From an uncultured Desulfovibrionaceae bacterium (GTDB lineage Bacteria > Desulfobacterota > Desulfovibrionia > Desulfovibrionales > Desulfovibrionaceae), in contig CAMQUX010000039.1 of the NCBI GenBank assembly GCA_947037905.1, positions 1-9,161 of the forward strand: a stretch of 9,161 nucleotides of DNA, read 5' to 3'. Of the stretch, positions 6,819 to 9,161 are shown in pieces. Under the pieces are notes generated by a model. That model saw nothing but the letters and a program-made list of their open reading frames with translations, did not search any database and was not told the origin of the DNA. The first letter of the stretch is position 1; each line of letters starts with the position of its first letter. Made by a program: the position numbers and the translations under genes.

Positions 6819-6822
6819 AAAA

Positions 6823-7251
6823 TTAACTACGAGTAGCTTCCATTGCTGCACTTTCTTCTTCATACTTAGAAGGACATTTTGTCACAAGAGACGCCGCCTC
6901 AAACTGTCCTGTTTGAACGAACTTGCCCTCTAAAATAACTTCCACATCTTCTTTAAAAGTATCAGGAATTGCACCCGTAAACGCAACTCGTACTGTTTGA
7001 CTTCTGTCCATTTTATCTGCAACAGTAAACTCAACACTTGTTCTTTCTTCGCTATAGCGCAAATCTACAGGTGTCACTCGCCCAAAAAGACGCACGTTTT
7101 GCGTACTGCTTACATCTTTTGCTAATGCTTCGCTCACGTTTAAAAAGTACACACTTCCCTGTGAAAAACCTGTAGCAACAAGCGCTCCTAGCCCTCCTAC
7201 GAAAAGTACCAACGCCACAATATACGGAAACATTGTTTTTTTCTTTGCCAT
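6823..7251 (-). CDS. ccmE: CcmE, periplasmic heme chaperone of the CxxxY type
   Basis: CcmE covalently carries heme from CcmC to CcmF. The 142-residue product has a lysine-rich start, one N-terminal membrane anchor (about 8-28) and a periplasmic beta-barrel domain with RLFGRV (54-59), a VEFTVAD strand and VILEGKF (105-111). The heme-binding residue sits in CPSKY (C126-Y130) in place of the HxxxY of E. coli. Cysteine-type CcmE is an established variant of System I, known from Desulfovibrio and archaea, usually in genomes without CcmH. The short charged tail after Y130 is normal. AGAGG lies five bases before the ATG at 7251. It is the first ccm gene of the operon, so the main promoter should lie in the gap 7252-7590. 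Confidence 0.95.
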   Translation of the reverse strand: MAKKKTMFPYIVALVLFVGGLGALVATGFSQGSVYFLNVSEALAKDVSSTQNVRLFGRVTPVDLRYSEERTSVEFTVADKMDRSQTVRVAFTGAIPDTFKEDVEVILEGKFVQTGQFEAASLVTKCPSKYEEESAAMEATRS

Positions 7252-7590
7252 GCTTACCTCTAAACTATTTCTATTACTTTAATTATTTCTTTTATTTGTT
7301 ACTATCTGTCTAATAAGCACACTTTGCTAACTAATCTTACAAATTGCACACTTTTTTAATTTTTACCAAGCTCTTTATATTCTTCTAGTAATTTATATTC
7401 TTCTAGTAATTTATATTCTTCTAGTAAACTAAGTGATAATTTTTACTATATACATTAGTTATTTTATAAAAGAAAGCGTATTCTACAATTATCTGCAATT
7501 TGTCATTTTTATATATTTAAAATAGCTGTAGTTATTTAATAATCAGATCTACCCTTAAATATTATGGAATATTTTATGAGACACTAACAG
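7252..7590. other. Gap between the CNNM gene and ccmE, probable site of the ccm promoter
   Basis: This 339-base AT-rich stretch has no supported gene. It holds a perfect 18-bp triple repeat (7374-7427) and probably the main promoter of the ccm operon on the minus strand, but I cannot pick -35 and -10 boxes with confidence. No hairpin with a U run follows the CNNM stop codon, so read-through from that gene into ccmE is possible. Confidence 0.45.
7374..7427. repeat. Perfect 18-bp tandem repeat, three copies, upstream of ccmE
   Basis: TTTATATTCTTCTAGTAA occurs three times head to tail with no mismatch (7374-7391, 7392-7409, 7410-7427). It lies about 120-175 bases upstream of the ccmE start. The lack of mismatches suggests a recent slippage event or ongoing copy-number change. 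Confidence 0.97.
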
Positions 7591-8649
7591 TTATTTTTTT
7601 TCTTTCATTTTCTCTGCAAGTTCCATAGTTTCTGCACGACGTCTGCGAGCAAGTTCTTGCATATCAACAACCTGATCTGTTTCATCCACTATTTCACTAC
7701 CGAGTATCTCTTCTAAAACATCTTCTAAAGTAACAACTCCGGCAACCCCACCGTATTCATCTATTACTACAAATAAATGGGTACGACTGCCTAGAAAACT
7801 CACAAGTACTCTATCTAATGTAAGTGATTCGAGCACAAATCGTACAGGCTTTACAAGGCTTGAAAGTTGCATATCATCTTTATTATCTGCAAGAGCTTCA
7901 AATACATCTCTACGGTGTACCATGCCTATTATGTTTTCTGGATCACTATCTGCAAAGATTGGAATTCGACTATGTGGCCATACTCTGTAAGATTCTTTTA
8001 CCTCTAAAACTGTTGCTTCAGCTGGAAGAGACATAACAACTATACGTGGGGTCATTATTTCATGCACAGTTTTTTTATCAAGGGCTAAAATATTTTGAAT
8101 AGAAAGTTCTTCGTACGGTTTTAAAATACCTGAGCGTCTGCTAAGTGATACAAGAGCATAAATATCTTCTTCTGTATGCTCAGGCTCTATACCTTTTTTA
8201 CCACGCAGCAAGCGTCCCATTAAAGAGCCGAACCAAATAATTGGTCCAAATAACCATACAGATATCTGTAAAGGACGAGCTATTACCGGAGCTAGTTGCT
8301 TAGCAAAAACAACTCCTATTATTTTTGGCAGTATCTCTGAAAAAAGCAATATTACTATAGTAAATACAATAGAAAAGAAAATAAGGCTAGACTCGCCAAA
8401 AGTTTTAGTCCACGCAGCACCTGCTGCTGCTGCACCCATGGTATGCGCTATGGTATTGAGCGTTAAAATAGAAGTAATTGGCTTTTCTATATTACGACGT
8501 AAACTTGCCAAAACCTCCGCTGATTTCTTACCTTGTTGACGTAAACGCTCAATAAAGCTCCATGATATTGAATATAACGTAGCTTCACATATAGAACATA
8601 CAAACGAAACACCTACCGCTATACTTACAGCGAACGCCAACTCATACAT
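7591..8649 (-). CDS. CNNM/CorC-family membrane protein with DUF21 and CBS pair
   Basis: The 352-residue product has an N-terminal DUF21 (CNNM) membrane domain (about 1-150, with CEATLYS at 21-27, LNTIAHTMG at 64-72 and SEILPK at 104-109), then a CBS pair: CBS1 around 198-257 beginning EIMTPR, and CBS2 around 263-322 with VVIDEYGGVAGVVTLEDVLEEILG. Characterised members are linked to sodium-coupled magnesium export, with the CBS pair binding nucleotide; many were annotated as hemolysins. The C-terminal CorC/HlyC domain of longer relatives is absent; the protein ends in a charged tail. A frame reaches ATG 8694, but that ATG has no ribosome binding site, while AGAGGG stands seven bases before the ATG at 8649, which also opens directly on the first membrane helix. 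It is unlikely to act in cytochrome maturation. Confidence 0.88.
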   Translation of the reverse strand: MYELAFAVSIAVGVSFVCSICEATLYSISWSFIERLRQQGKKSAEVLASLRRNIEKPITSILTLNTIAHTMGAAAAGAAWTKTFGESSLIFFSIVFTIVILLFSEILPKIIGVVFAKQLAPVIARPLQISVWLFGPIIWFGSLMGRLLRGKKGIEPEHTEEDIYALVSLSRRSGILKPYEELSIQNILALDKKTVHEIMTPRIVVMSLPAEATVLEVKESYRVWPHSRIPIFADSDPENIIGMVHRRDVFEALADNKDDMQLSSLVKPVRFVLESLTLDRVLVSFLGSRTHLFVVIDEYGGVAGVVTLEDVLEEILGSEIVDETDQVVDMQELARRRRAETMELAEKMKEKK

Positions 8650-8656
8650 TTTTTTT

Positions 8657-8662
8657 CCCTCT
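8657..8662 (-). promoter_or_regulatory. Ribosome binding site fixing the CNNM gene start
   Basis: AGAGGG on the minus strand, followed by seven bases (mostly A) and the ATG at 8647-8649. It favours this start over the ATG at 8694, which adds 15 polar residues and lacks such a site. Confidence 0.75.
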
Positions 8663-8729
8663 AAGATTCTGTTATTGCTATTTTTTCCGCTCATGACAAG
8701 CGACTTTTTTTTCTTCTTTTATATTAACA

Positions 8730-8741
8730 TGTAAATTTACA
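8730..8741. repeat. 12-bp palindrome upstream of the CNNM gene
   Basis: TGTAAATTTACA is a perfect palindrome in the divergent intergenic region, 80 bases before the CNNM start. It has the size of a repressor half-site pair, but AT-rich palindromes of this length also arise by chance. No regulator can be named. Confidence 0.35.
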
Positions 8742-8878
8742 GAAATAAAGCATACTCTTGCTATATTTAAGATAAATTCATATTTTAGGCATTTACCCTT
8801 TAATAAAAGCTATATACGTGCATTCTATTTTTTTTGCACCATTTTTTATACGTTCTTAGCAGATAAAATAGTTTACTT

Positions 8879-8918
8879 TTTGAGGCTCAAAGCGTAAATT
8901 ATTTTCATAATTGAAAAT
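8879..8918. promoter_or_regulatory. Two inverted repeats upstream of the glycosyltransferase gene
   Basis: TTTGAG-G-CTCAAA (8879-8891) is followed by ATTTTCA-TAAT-TGAAAAT (8901-8918), ending 26 bases before the plus-strand ATG at 8945. Either could be an operator in the divergent promoter region shared with the CNNM gene. I see no convincing -35/-10 pair. Neither is followed by a T run, so they are not terminators. Confidence 0.35.
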
Positions 8919-8944
8919 ATAAAAAGAACTTAAAAAAATATACT

Positions 8945-9161
8945 ATGCAAAAGAATACACGTACAAATTGGATTGTTTTTCGCCTCAGCGCCATTGGCGA
9001 TGTTACTCTTACTAGTGGCATACTTCTTTATTTGTACAAAAACTTTGGCATGCGCTTTGTTTTTATAACTAAAGAAAATACCGCCCCACTATTTTTAGAG
9101 CATCCTGCCATTGATGAAATCATCATTATAGAAAAAGAAAATTTAAGTACAAAAAATTTCG
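8945..9161 (+). CDS. Glycosyltransferase family 9 (heptosyltransferase-like), 5' part
   Basis: The first 72 codons are present and the frame runs off the window end. The N-terminus matches the family 9 start: NWIVFRLSAIGDVTLTSGIL (residues 8-27), with the RLSAIGD loop that opens the first Rossmann fold, then a second strand FVFITKENTAPLFLEHPAIDEII. Family 9 enzymes transfer ADP-heptose or related sugars onto lipopolysaccharide core in the cytoplasm. The acceptor cannot be told from this fragment, and the donor-binding C-terminal half lies outside. The ribosome binding site is weak (A-rich, AGAAC), but no better upstream ATG is in frame and the motif position fits the usual N-terminus. It is transcribed away from the CNNM and ccm genes. 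Confidence 0.88.
   Translation, partial: MQKNTRTNWIVFRLSAIGDVTLTSGILLYLYKNFGMRFVFITKENTAPLFLEHPAIDEIIIIEKENLSTKNF

Overview
The window carries a minus-strand cytochrome c maturation (Ccm, System I) operon, flanked by a CNNM/CorC-type membrane protein gene (minus strand) and the first 72 codons of a family 9 glycosyltransferase (plus strand). The DNA is AT-rich, roughly one-third GC by eye. The order ccmE-F-A-B-C-D-TPR, the CxxxY-type CcmE and the lack of ccmH point to a low-GC member of the Desulfovibrio group; Lawsonia would fit the composition. This placement is inference from gene order and motifs, with no database search.

Layout from left to right: a 14-bp tandem repeat (1-56) and AT-rich DNA without genes; a rho-independent terminator (434-469) closing the minus-strand operon; then, against the coordinates, the operon genes. 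These are a TPR protein (589-1230), ccmD (1242-1370), a second, aberrant ccmC-like gene (1536-2126), ccmC (2323-2988), ccmB (3179-3850), ccmA (3838-4500), ccmF (4624-6618) and ccmE (6823-7251). A 339-bp gap with an 18-bp triple repeat separates ccmE from the CNNM gene (7591-8649). A 295-bp divergent intergenic region then leads to the glycosyltransferase (8945 to the window end).

The genes form one pathway. CcmC and CcmD attach heme to CcmE, CcmA and CcmB release holo-CcmE by ATP hydrolysis, and CcmF transfers the heme to apocytochrome c, probably with the TPR protein holding the apocytochrome.

The main discovery is the gene at 1536-2126. It is an in-frame chimera: the first 23 residues are the N-terminal half of CcmD, joined to residues 51-221 of CcmC. 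The flanking DNA shows two adjacent direct repeats (1302-2057 and 2058-2838), so a single tandem duplication with ends inside ccmC and ccmD explains the whole arrangement. The chimera has an open frame and a good ribosome binding site, but it lacks the first heme-ligand histidine and most tryptophans of the WWD heme motif, while keeping the second histidine and the membrane segments. It may be a repurposed CcmC/CcmD-like subunit, or a duplicate early in decay.
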